15,535 nt of DNA from Sideroxyarcus sp045866275 (lineage in GTDB: Bacteria; Pseudomonadota; Gammaproteobacteria; Burkholderiales; Gallionellaceae). The position numbers were made by a program, and so were the translations under genes. Every line of letters starts with the position of its first letter. The stretch's first letter is position 1. Positions 1 to 12,763 of this stretch are shown here, piece by piece. The stretch is from positions 1-15,535 of the forward strand of contig BAAFRX010000029.1 in NCBI GenBank assembly GCA_045866275.1, given 5' to 3'. The notes beneath the pieces are model-generated. The model did no database searches, was not told the origin of the DNA, and saw nothing but the letters and a program-made list of their open reading frames with translations.

Positions 1-154
1 GCCGGCCGGCACCGAGATGGTGATGCCGGGTGACAACGTGAGCATTACGGTGAACCTGATCAACCCGATCGCCATGGAAGAAGGTCTGCGCTTCGCCATC
101 CGCGAGGGCGGTCGTACCGTCGGCGCCGGGGTGGTTGCCAAGATCATCGAGTAA
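1..154 (+). CDS. tuf: Elongation factor Tu, 3' end (partial, first tuf copy)
   Basis: This is the C-terminal end of EF-Tu, the GTPase that delivers aminoacyl-tRNA to the ribosomal A site. The frame opens at base 2 and reads 50 codons to a TAA stop at 152-154. The visible residues belong to the end of beta-barrel domain 3, including the family-typical stretches MVMPGDNV, RFAIREGGRTVGAGVV and the terminal AKIIE. The 5' part lies outside the window, so start, length and promoter cannot be judged. A second tuf begins at 15380 after fusA. Two tuf genes, one before tRNA-Trp/secE and one after fusA, is the usual proteobacterial arrangement. The overlap between the two fragments is nil (C-terminus versus N-terminus), so their identity cannot be compared here. 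The assignment is certain; calling this copy tufB would be by position only. Confidence 0.98.
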   Translation, partial: PAGTEMVMPGDNVSITVNLINPIAMEEGLRFAIREGGRTVGAGVVAKIIE

Positions 155-159
155 GAAAA

Positions 160-203
160 TGAGAAGGGTGAAGGGCGAAGCGGGGAGGGTTTGACCCTTC
201 TCA
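160..203 (+). terminator. Inverted repeat after tuf, possible weak terminator or processing hairpin
   Basis: A perfect 10-bp inverted repeat, TGAGAAGGGT (160-169) and ACCCTTCTCA (194-203), lies 6 nt after the tuf stop. It is followed by CTTTTCTC, a broken pyrimidine tract. The 24-nt interior is purine-rich, and AGGGT at 186-190 can pair with ACCCT at 194-198 instead, so two structures compete. It could be a partial terminator that lets some transcripts run into tRNA-Trp and secE, or a hairpin guiding cleavage between mRNA and tRNA. The T-run is interrupted and the long loop weakens the terminator reading. The repeat itself is seen directly; the role is inferred. Confidence 0.5.
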
Positions 204-230
204 CTTTTCTCTATCTCCCTTCGCGAGTTT

Positions 231-306
231 AGGCCAGTAGCTCAATTGGTAGAGTATCGGTCTCCAAAACCGAGGGTTGGGGGTTCGAGACCCTCCTGGC
301 CTGCCA
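231..306 (+). tRNA. trpT: tRNA-Trp (anticodon CCA)
   Basis: The 76-nt gene folds into a canonical cloverleaf. The acceptor stem pairs AGGCCAG (231-237) with CTGGCCT (296-302), leaving discriminator G303 and an encoded CCA end at 304-306. The D-arm carries AATTGGTAGA. The anticodon stem TCGGT/ACCGA (257-261/269-273) encloses the loop CTCCAAA, with anticodon CCA at 264-266 reading UGG. The T-arm has the GGTTCGAGACC signature. G at the discriminator position and anticodon CCA are known tryptophanyl-tRNA synthetase identity elements. It lies between tuf and secE, 24 nt ahead of the latter, and is probably cut out of a longer transcript because no convincing separate promoter is visible. Confidence 0.98.
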
Positions 307-330
307 GTTATCAATGTAGAACGGATGTAA

Positions 331-678
331 ATGGCTGACAAAATCAAATTGCTGATCGCTGTGCTGCTGGTTGCAGCCGGGGTGGTCGGCTTCTATGCAC
401 TGGCTGATGCGGCGGCGGTATTGCGCGTTGTGGCGGTGCTGTTTGGCGTGTTGGCGGCGACCGGCGTGTTCTGGACATCGACGCAGGGAAAGCGTTTCTT
501 CGGGTTTGCCGGTGAGTCGGTGAACGAGGCGAAACGCGTGGTGTGGCCGACGCGCAAGGAAACGATGCAGACCACCGGGATCGTGATTTTGTTTGCAATC
601 GTGATGGCGCTGTTCCTGTGGGCAGTGGATGCGAGTCTGTTGCTGATCGTCAACAAGTTGATGGGACGGGGGGATTGA
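331..678 (+). CDS. secE: Preprotein translocase subunit SecE
   Basis: SecE is the small inner-membrane subunit that clamps SecY in the SecYEG protein-export channel. The 115-residue product shows three hydrophobic segments, at about 6-24, 28-48 and 82-107, as in the three-span SecE of gammaproteobacteria (E. coli 127 aa). The conserved cytoplasmic amphipathic region precedes the last span and contains EAKRVVWPTRKET at 66-78, the diagnostic SecE motif. The ATG start is 24 nt after tRNA-Trp, with only a weak ribosome-binding match (CGGA at 322-325). The stop codon overlaps the nusG start (TGATG, 676-680), so the two genes are likely translationally coupled. The secE-nusG pairing is one of the most conserved in bacteria and confirms the call. 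Confidence 0.97.
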   Translation: MADKIKLLIAVLLVAAGVVGFYALADAAAVLRVVAVLFGVLAATGVFWTSTQGKRFFGFAGESVNEAKRVVWPTRKETMQTTGIVILFAIVMALFLWAVDASLLLIVNKLMGRGD

Positions 679-1211
679 TGGCCAAGCGTTGGTATGTGGT
701 GCATACGTACTCGCAATTCGAGAAGAGCGTGCAGCGCGCACTGCTGGAACGCATCGAGCGCGCCGGCATGCAGGATATGTTCGGCCAGGTGTTGGTTCCG
801 GTCGAGGAAGTGGTCGAGCTGAAATCGGGCCAGAAAAGCATCAGCGAGCGCAAGTTCTTTCCCGGTTATTTGCTGGTCGAGATGGAGATGACCGACGACA
901 CCTGGCACCTGGTCAAGAGTCTGCCCAAGGTGACCGGTTTTCTCGGGGGCAGCGCGATGAAGCCTTCGCCCATTTCGCAGAAGGAAGTGGACACGATCAT
1001 GCAGCAGATGCAGGCGGGGGTGGAGAAGCCCCGGCCCAAGGTGCTGTTCGAGGTGGGCGAGGCGGTGCGCGTCAAGGAAGGCCCGTTCGCCGACTTCAAT
1101 GGCTCGGTGGAAGAGGTCAATTACGACAAGAGCAAGCTGCGCGTTGCGGTCACCATTTTTGGCCGCTCGACGCCGGTGGAGTTGAGTTTCGGGCAGGTGG
1201 AAAAGGCCTAA
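678..1211 (+). CDS. nusG: Transcription termination/antitermination factor NusG
   Basis: NusG binds the RNA polymerase clamp, raises processivity, and links polymerase to Rho or to ribosomal protein S10. The 177-residue product has an N-terminal NGN domain (about 1-118) opening with AKRWYVVHTYSQFE and containing FPGYLLVEM at 61-69, then a C-terminal KOW domain with VGEAVRVKEGPFADFNG at 126-142. The frame is open for a further 45 codons upstream, but ATG at 678 gives the family N-terminus, sits one base inside the secE stop (TGATG), and has a G-rich region just upstream (ACGGGGGG, 666-673). Length is close to the E. coli protein (181 aa). It is likely co-expressed with secE, and its product acts on the polymerase encoded by rpoB and rpoC further down the cluster. 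Confidence 0.98.
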   Translation: MAKRWYVVHTYSQFEKSVQRALLERIERAGMQDMFGQVLVPVEEVVELKSGQKSISERKFFPGYLLVEMEMTDDTWHLVKSLPKVTGFLGGSAMKPSPISQKEVDTIMQQMQAGVEKPRPKVLFEVGEAVRVKEGPFADFNGSVEEVNYDKSKLRVAVTIFGRSTPVELSFGQVEKA

Positions 1212-1216
1212 AAAGA

Positions 1217-1292
1217 GGGGAAGGCTATAAGGGGGAAAAGAGACGGGCGCAGTTTGCGGTTGCCCTTCCATCTTCCCGCTTCTTCCTTCCCT
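1217..1292 (+). repeat. Imperfect purine/pyrimidine palindrome in nusG-rplK spacer
   Basis: The first half of the spacer is purine-rich and the second pyrimidine-rich, and they pair imperfectly. GGGGAAGG (1217-1224) pairs with CCTTCCCT (1285-1292, one G-T), GGGAA (1233-1237) with TTCCC (1273-1277), and GGGC (1245-1248) with GCCC (1262-1265). A small CGCA/TGCG hairpin (1248-1258) competes with the last of these pairings at its centre. No T-run follows, so it does not look like an intrinsic terminator. It resembles the palindrome after tuf (160-203) in composition and in its position close behind a stop codon. It may be an intergenic repeat element or an mRNA-stabilising or processing structure. 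The pairing is seen; the function is unknown. Confidence 0.5.
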
Positions 1293-1295
1293 GTA

Positions 1296-1337
1296 TTAAA
1301 CGGGGAGCGTATCGGAGTCGTTGCGATATGCGTTTAA
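1296..1337 (+). promoter_or_regulatory. Bulged stem-loop before rplK, candidate ribosomal protein L1 operator
   Basis: TTAAAC (1296-1301) pairs with GTTTAA (1332-1337), and GCGTATCG (1307-1314) pairs with CGATATGC (1324-1331, one G-T). This gives a 14-bp stem interrupted by a one-sided GGGGA bulge (1302-1306) and closed by a 9-nt loop. L1 is known to repress its own operon by binding the rplK mRNA leader, at a site mimicking its rRNA target: two helices joined by an asymmetric internal loop. The structure ends 9 nt before the AAGGAG ribosome-binding site of rplK (1347-1352), a suitable place for such control. The structure is read directly; identification as the L1 site is inferred. Confidence 0.55.
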
Positions 1338-1360
1338 CCCACTGAAAAGGAGTCGCAAAC

Positions 1361-1795
1361 ATGGCAAAGAAAATCGTCGGCTATATCAAGCTGCAAGTTC
1401 CGGCCGGCAAGGCCAATCCCAGTCCTCCCATTGGTCCCGCACTCGGTCAGCGCGGCCTGAACATCATGGAATTCTGCAAGGCGTTCAACGCGCAGACCCA
1501 GGGTGTCGAGCCCGGCCTGCCGATCCCGTGCGTGATCACTGCCTATGCGGACAAGAGCTTCACCTTCGTGATGAAGACGCCGCCCGCGACCATTCTGATC
1601 AAGAAGGCCGCCGGCGTGCAAAAAGGCAGCAAGACGCCACATACCGACAAGGTCGGCAAGCTGACCCGCCAGCAGGCGGAAGACATCGCCAAGGCGAAGC
1701 AGCCCGACCTGACGGCGGCGGATCTGGATGCCGCAGTGCGCACCATCGCCGGCAGCGCGCGCAGCATGGGCATTACCGTGGAAGGGGTGAAATAA
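1361..1795 (+). CDS. rplK: 50S ribosomal protein L11
   Basis: L11 binds 23S rRNA at the GTPase-associated centre, at the base of the L7/L12 stalk. It contacts EF-G and EF-Tu and is needed for RelA activation. The 144-residue product has the usual length. The N-terminal domain contains the conserved proline-rich SPPIGPALGQRGLNI (21-35), the region where thiostrepton resistance maps. The C-terminal rRNA-binding domain (about 70-144) includes TPPATILIKKAAG and ends with ARSMGITVEG. ATG at 1361 is preceded by a strong AAGGAG (1347-1352) with 8 nt spacing. rplA begins after a single intervening base, so the two form a tight pair, probably repressed together by L1 through the leader structure just upstream. 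Confidence 0.99.
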   Translation: MAKKIVGYIKLQVPAGKANPSPPIGPALGQRGLNIMEFCKAFNAQTQGVEPGLPIPCVITAYADKSFTFVMKTPPATILIKKAAGVQKGSKTPHTDKVGKLTRQQAEDIAKAKQPDLTAADLDAAVRTIAGSARSMGITVEGVK

Positions 1796-1796
1796 C

Positions 1797-2492
1797 ATGG
1801 CTCAAGTTTCCAAACGCTATAAAGCGATTGCGGCACAAGTCGATCGCAGCAAGCTGTATGGTCTGGATGAAGCACTGAAACTGGTGAAAGAGACCGCCAA
1901 GGCCAAGTTCGATGAGTCCATCGACGTTGCGGTGAATCTGGGGATCGATGCGAAGAAATCCGACCAGCTGGTGCGAGGCTCCGTGGTGCTGCCCAAGGGT
2001 ACCGGCAAGACGGTGCGCGTGGCGGTCTTCGCCCAGGGCGCCAAGGCCGAAGAAGCGAAGGCGGCAGGCGCCGACATCGTGGGGTTCGACGATCTGGCGG
2101 AAAGCATCAAGGCCGGCAAGATGGATTTCGATATCGTGATCGCCGCGCCGGACGCCATGCGCATCGTCGGTCAGCTGGGTCAGATTCTCGGCCCGCGTGG
2201 CCTGATGCCGAACCCGAAGGTGGGCACGGTTTCCGCCGATGTGGCGGGGGCGGTGAAGAACGCCAAGGCCGGTCAGGTGCAGTACCGCACCGACAAGAAC
2301 GGCATCATCCAGTGCACCATCGGTCGTGCTTCGTTCGCGCCCGAGGCGCTGCGGGAAAACCTGCTGGCATTGATCGATGCGCTGAACAAGGCGAAGCCGG
2401 CCAGCGCCAAGGGGGTGTATCTGAAAAAAGTGGCGATTTCCAGCACCATGGGCGTCGGGATTCGCGTCGAGCAGGCCAGCCTGGCTGCGTAA
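1797..2492 (+). CDS. rplA: 50S ribosomal protein L1
   Basis: L1 forms the mobile L1 stalk on 23S rRNA that guides deacylated tRNA out of the E site. In bacteria it also represses translation of rplK-rplA. The 231-residue product is close to the E. coli length (234 aa). It begins MAQVSKRYKA and carries the L1 signature GPRGLMPNPKVGT at 132-144, with SSTMG near the C-terminus. Domain I (the two terminal halves) binds RNA and domain II sits between. ATG at 1797 follows the rplK TAA by one base and no separate ribosome-binding site stands clear, so translation is probably coupled to rplK. A 245-nt regulatory spacer follows before rplJ. Confidence 0.99.
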   Translation: MAQVSKRYKAIAAQVDRSKLYGLDEALKLVKETAKAKFDESIDVAVNLGIDAKKSDQLVRGSVVLPKGTGKTVRVAVFAQGAKAEEAKAAGADIVGFDDLAESIKAGKMDFDIVIAAPDAMRIVGQLGQILGPRGLMPNPKVGTVSADVAGAVKNAKAGQVQYRTDKNGIIQCTIGRASFAPEALRENLLALIDALNKAKPASAKGVYLKKVAISSTMGVGIRVEQASLAA

Positions 2493-2503
2493 TGTTTCGA
2501 ATT

Positions 2504-2529
2504 TGACGGCGGAATTTCTTCTGTCGTCA
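2504..2529 (+). other. Hairpin just after rplA
   Basis: TGACGGCGG (2504-2512) can pair with CTGTCGTCA (2521-2529) as a 9-bp stem containing two G-T pairs, with loop AATTTCTT. It begins 11 nt after the rplA stop. No T-run follows, so an intrinsic terminator is unlikely. It may protect the 3' end of rplKA mRNA or be the first stem of the L10 leader. Confidence 0.4.
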
Positions 2530-2690
2530 TCAGTTCTTTGGACTGCTGGCGTGGCTGGCAGCATCAAAGACCGTAGGTGTCGGAAGCGCGGTTGGCGGAA
2601 GACTTAATTGACGGAAGTTGCGTCTGCCCACGCAGATGGTGTGCCCGCAAGCGGAGAGTGAGATTGATTCCCTGTTTGAGGTCGCGGTCA
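2530..2690 (+). ncRNA. Ribosomal protein L10 leader (autoregulatory mRNA leader)
   Basis: The rplA-rplJ spacer contains the pieces expected of the L10 leader, an mRNA structure bound by the L10-L7/L12 complex to repress rplJ-rplL translation. AGACCGTAGGTG (2569-2579 region) on one side and CCCACGCAGATGGTG (2628-2642) on the other can come together as short pairings (ACC with GGT, and CGTAGG opposite CCCACG) flanking unpaired GA/A-rich bases. This is the kink-turn-like element seen in bacterial L10 leaders. Between them lies a variable arm rich in CGGAAG. The boundaries are approximate because I could not run a covariance model. Position, length and the two conserved blocks support the call; the exact fold is inferred. 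Confidence 0.7.
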
Positions 2691-2696
2691 TTAACC

Positions 2697-2716
2697 CGGA
2701 CATCTCAAGATGTCCG
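2697..2716 (+). promoter_or_regulatory. Perfect hairpin upstream of the rplJ ribosome-binding site
   Basis: CGGACATC (2697-2704) and GATGTCCG (2709-2716) form a perfect 8-bp stem around a TCAA tetraloop. It stands 10 nt before the GGAG ribosome-binding site (2727-2730) and 21 nt before the TTG start of rplJ. No T-run follows, so it is not a terminator. ATGT at 2710-2713 could instead pair with ACAT at 2717-2720, but only weakly. A likely role is to shape access to the rplJ start as the last element of the L10 leader. The structure is certain as sequence; the role is inferred. Confidence 0.6.
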
Positions 2717-2737
2717 ACATGAAGATGGAGAAAGACT

Positions 2738-3232
2738 TTGGCTCTTAATCTGCAAGAAAAGCAGGCGGTGGTCGCGGAAGTCAGTGCACAAGTGGCGCAG
2801 GCCCAGACGATCGTGCTGGCCGAGTATCGCGGCATCGAAGTCGGCGACATCACCAAATTGCGTGCCAATGCGCGTCAATCTGGGGTGTATCTGCGGGTGT
2901 TGAAAAACACGCTCGCGCGCCGTGCGGTGCAGGGCACTCCGTTCGAGGGGTTGGCTGAACAGATGGTGGGGCCGTTGTTGTACGGCATCAGCGCTGACGC
3001 AGTCGCCGCCGCGAAAGTGGTGCACGAATTCGCCAGGACGAACGACAAGCTGGTAATCAAGGCGGGTGCCTACAACGGCAAGGTCATGGATGTGGCGGGC
3101 GTCAATGCCCTCGCGACCGTGCCTTCCAAGGAAGTGCTGCTGGCGCAACTGCTGGGTCTGTTGCAGTCGCCTGTTTCCGGTCTGGCGCGCGTTATCGCGG
3201 CAGTGGCGGAACAGAAAACCGCGACCGCTTAA
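2738..3232 (+). CDS. rplJ: 50S ribosomal protein L10
   Basis: L10 anchors the L7/L12 dimers to 23S rRNA at the base of the stalk that recruits translation factors. With L7/L12 it also represses its own mRNA. The 164-residue product matches the family length. The N-terminal rRNA-binding domain starts ALNLQEKQAVVAEVSA and includes EYRG (29-32) and VLKNTLARRA (54-63). The C-terminal helix (about 135-164) offers the L7/L12 docking sites. The start is a TTG at 2738, chosen because it gives the canonical N-terminus and lies 7 nt after GGAG (2727-2730). No in-frame ATG is nearby. A rare start codon suits a gene controlled at translation initiation. rplL follows 33 nt later. Confidence 0.97.
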   Translation: MALNLQEKQAVVAEVSAQVAQAQTIVLAEYRGIEVGDITKLRANARQSGVYLRVLKNTLARRAVQGTPFEGLAEQMVGPLLYGISADAVAAAKVVHEFARTNDKLVIKAGAYNGKVMDVAGVNALATVPSKEVLLAQLLGLLQSPVSGLARVIAAVAEQKTATA

Positions 3233-3265
3233 TTTTTTCGAACTCTTAAATTCAGGAAGAACAAA

Positions 3266-3643
3266 ATGGCATTTGATAAAGACGCATTCTTGGTGGCACT
3301 GGACGGCATGACCGTGCTGGAACTCAACGAACTGGTGAAGGCGGTCGAAGAGAAATTCGGCGTGTCCGCTGCCGCGATGGCTGCCCCGGCTGCCGGCGGT
3401 GCCGCGGGCGGTGCTGCCGCTGCGGCCGAACAAACCGAATTTACCGTGATTCTGAAGGCCGCCGGCGACGCCAAGGTCAATGTGATCAAGGTGGTTCGCG
3501 CAATCACCGGCCTGGGCCTGAAAGAAGCCAAGGATCTGGTGGACGGCGCGCCGAAGCCGGTGAAGGAAGGGGTCAACAAGGCGGACGCCGATGCGATCGC
3601 CAAGCAGCTGATCGAAGCGGGCGCAACTGCTGAAATCAAGTAA
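3266..3643 (+). CDS. rplL: 50S ribosomal protein L7/L12
   Basis: L7/L12 forms the flexible multi-copy ribosomal stalk that recruits EF-Tu, EF-G, IF2 and release factors and stimulates their GTPase activity. The 125-residue product shows the three expected parts: an N-terminal dimerisation domain (about 1-32), an Ala/Gly-rich hinge (about 35-54, with several AAPAAGGAAGG-type runs), and the globular C-terminal domain. The latter carries EFTVILKAAGDAKVNVIKVVR and the conserved LGLKEAKDLVDGAPKPVKEG, the factor-binding surface. ATG at 3266 is preceded by AGGAAGA (3254-3260). It is co-transcribed with rplJ, and the following hairpin probably sets how much transcription continues into rpoB. Confidence 0.99.
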   Translation: MAFDKDAFLVALDGMTVLELNELVKAVEEKFGVSAAAMAAPAAGGAAGGAAAAAEQTEFTVILKAAGDAKVNVIKVVRAITGLGLKEAKDLVDGAPKPVKEGVNKADADAIAKQLIEAGATAEIK

Positions 3644-3658
3644 GCACTGGGTTGGGTG

Positions 3659-3688
3659 AAAGGCTGACGGTTTTGCCGTCAGCCTTTT
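3659..3688 (+). terminator. Attenuator/terminator hairpin between rplL and rpoB
   Basis: AAAGGCTGACGG (3659-3670) and CCGTCAGCCTTT (3676-3687) form a perfect 12-bp stem around the loop TTTTG. The 3' arm runs into TTTT (3685-3688) and then GCC, so the T-tract is short. It lies 15 nt after the rplL stop. In E. coli the same spacer holds a partial terminator that lowers rpoBC expression relative to the ribosomal proteins. The strong stem with a weak T-run fits partial rather than full termination. The remainder of the 232-bp spacer also has an ACGGCGCCGT palindrome (3789-3798) and a GGGTT/AACCC hairpin (3836-3848), but no convincing promoter. Confidence 0.75.
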
Positions 3689-3875
3689 GCCGCTTCTGAA
3701 AAGGAAACTGCAGAACCCGGCCGGAAGCCAGCGGATAGCGAGCGGAATGCGCTTGTTATCCCCTGTCTTCCAGTGTGGCGCCCGAGATGACGGCGCCGTA
3801 TTTGAGAAATGCAAGCAGGCTCGTGCCGCAAGCGCGGGTTCGCAACCCATGTTGTCCAACTGTCGTGGAGATTAT

Positions 3876-7946
<4,071 letters not shown>

Positions 7947-7979
7947 GACCGCTGCGAATAGAAAACAAGGAGCTACCAC

Positions 7980-12197
<4,218 letters not shown>

Positions 12198-12202
12198 TTT
12201 CC

Positions 12203-12231
12203 TTGACAGTTCACCCTTGCATCAATAGAAT
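12203..12231 (+). promoter_or_regulatory. Sigma70 promoter of the str operon
   Basis: TTGACA (12203-12208, exact -35 consensus) is followed after exactly 17 bp by TAGAAT (12226-12231, five of six matches to the -10 consensus). Transcription would start near 12238. Between -10 and the start lies GCGCGG, a GC-rich discriminator of the kind linked to ppGpp/DksA-mediated stringent control of ribosomal promoters. The promoter begins 6 nt after the rpoC stop and leads to rpsL at 12353 through a leader of about 115 nt. This is the best promoter match I found in the window. Confidence 0.88.
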
Positions 12232-12272
12232 GCGCGGTCTTTTTAGTCCGTGCATTTCTGTTGGGCGGATTT

Positions 12273-12318
12273 GCAGCGCTTTGCTGCGATGCAGTTTTTG
12301 CAAAAAAGCAGCGTTTTT
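12273..12318 (+). promoter_or_regulatory. rpsL leader with alternative hairpins, possible attenuator
   Basis: Three short complementary blocks lie in the leader: GCAGC (12273-12277), GCTGC (12283-12287) and GCAGC (12308-12312). The middle block can pair with the first as a compact 5-nt-loop hairpin. It can also pair with the third as part of a longer stem that includes TTTTT (12295-12299) with AAAAA (12302-12307 region); that form is followed directly by GTTTTT (12313-12318). The arrangement resembles an antiterminator/terminator pair, but the stems are short and no ligand or protein site is evident. The base-pairing options are seen; switching is speculation. Confidence 0.3.
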
Positions 12319-12352
12319 ATAACCAAAAGTATTCAGGAAGCGAAGATAAAAG

Positions 12353-12730
12353 ATGCCAACAATTAACCAGTTAGTGCGCAAGCCCCGGACGACGGAAGTC
12401 ATCAAGAGCAAGGTGCCTGCGCTTGCCGGCAGCCCGCAAAAACGCGGCGTCTGCACGCGTGTCTATACCACGACACCGAAGAAGCCGAACTCGGCGCTAC
12501 GCAAGGTGGCGAAAGTGCGTTTGGTCAACGGTTTCGAGGTGATCTCCTACATCGGCGGCGAAGGCCACAATCTGCAGGAGCACAGCGTAGTGTTGCTGCG
12601 CGGCGGCCGGGTCAAGGACTTGCCGGGTGTGCGCTACCACATGGTGCGCGGCAGCCTGGATACGGCGGGCGTGAAGGATCGCAAGCAGTCCCGTTCGAAG
12701 TACGGCGCGAAGCGTCCGAAAAAAGCGTAA
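12353..12730 (+). CDS. rpsL: 30S ribosomal protein S12
   Basis: S12 sits at the decoding centre of the small subunit and monitors codon-anticodon accuracy; its mutations give streptomycin resistance. The 125-residue product starts MPTINQLVRKPR and contains TPKKPNSALRKVAKVRL (41-57) and GGRVKDLPGVRYH (84-96). Lys43 and Lys88, the classic streptomycin-resistance positions, are wild type, and Asp89 is the residue methylthiolated by RimO in other bacteria. ATG at 12353 is fixed by the family N-terminus; AGGAAG (12335-12340) lies 12 nt upstream, somewhat far for a ribosome-binding site. It is the first gene behind the str promoter at 12203-12231 and is followed by rpsG after 33 nt. Confidence 0.99.
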   Translation: MPTINQLVRKPRTTEVIKSKVPALAGSPQKRGVCTRVYTTTPKKPNSALRKVAKVRLVNGFEVISYIGGEGHNLQEHSVVLLRGGRVKDLPGVRYHMVRGSLDTAGVKDRKQSRSKYGAKRPKKA

Positions 12731-12763
12731 TTCAAACTAGACAGAAATAACCGAGGTAGCGAA

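Noticed and set aside
191..217. Possible promoter before tRNA-Trp (TTGACC ... TATCTC)
   Set aside because: The spacing is only 15 bp and the -10 match is poor; the TTGACC bases are part of the inverted repeat.
543..677. In-frame 45-codon extension upstream of nusG
   Set aside because: It lies inside secE in another frame; the family N-terminus begins at the ATG at 678 overlapping the secE stop.
2503..2531. Possible rplJ promoter (TTGACG after rplA)
   Set aside because: No recognisable -10 hexamer at 16-18 bp; the bases are better explained by the 2504-2529 hairpin.
3206..3236. GCGG/CCGC hairpin followed by TTTTTT at the end of rplJ
   Set aside because: The stem is only 4 bp and lies 9 bases before the T-run, inside the rplJ coding region; too weak for a terminator within an operon.
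3687..3688. Full intrinsic terminator separating rplL and rpoB
   Set aside because: The T-tract is only four bases and rpoB has no convincing promoter of its own, so partial attenuation is favoured over a complete stop.
3687..3875. In-frame 63-codon extension upstream of rpoB
   Set aside because: It begins inside the attenuator hairpin, has no ribosome-binding site or family similarity, and the canonical beta N-terminus starts at 3876 with GGAG upstream.
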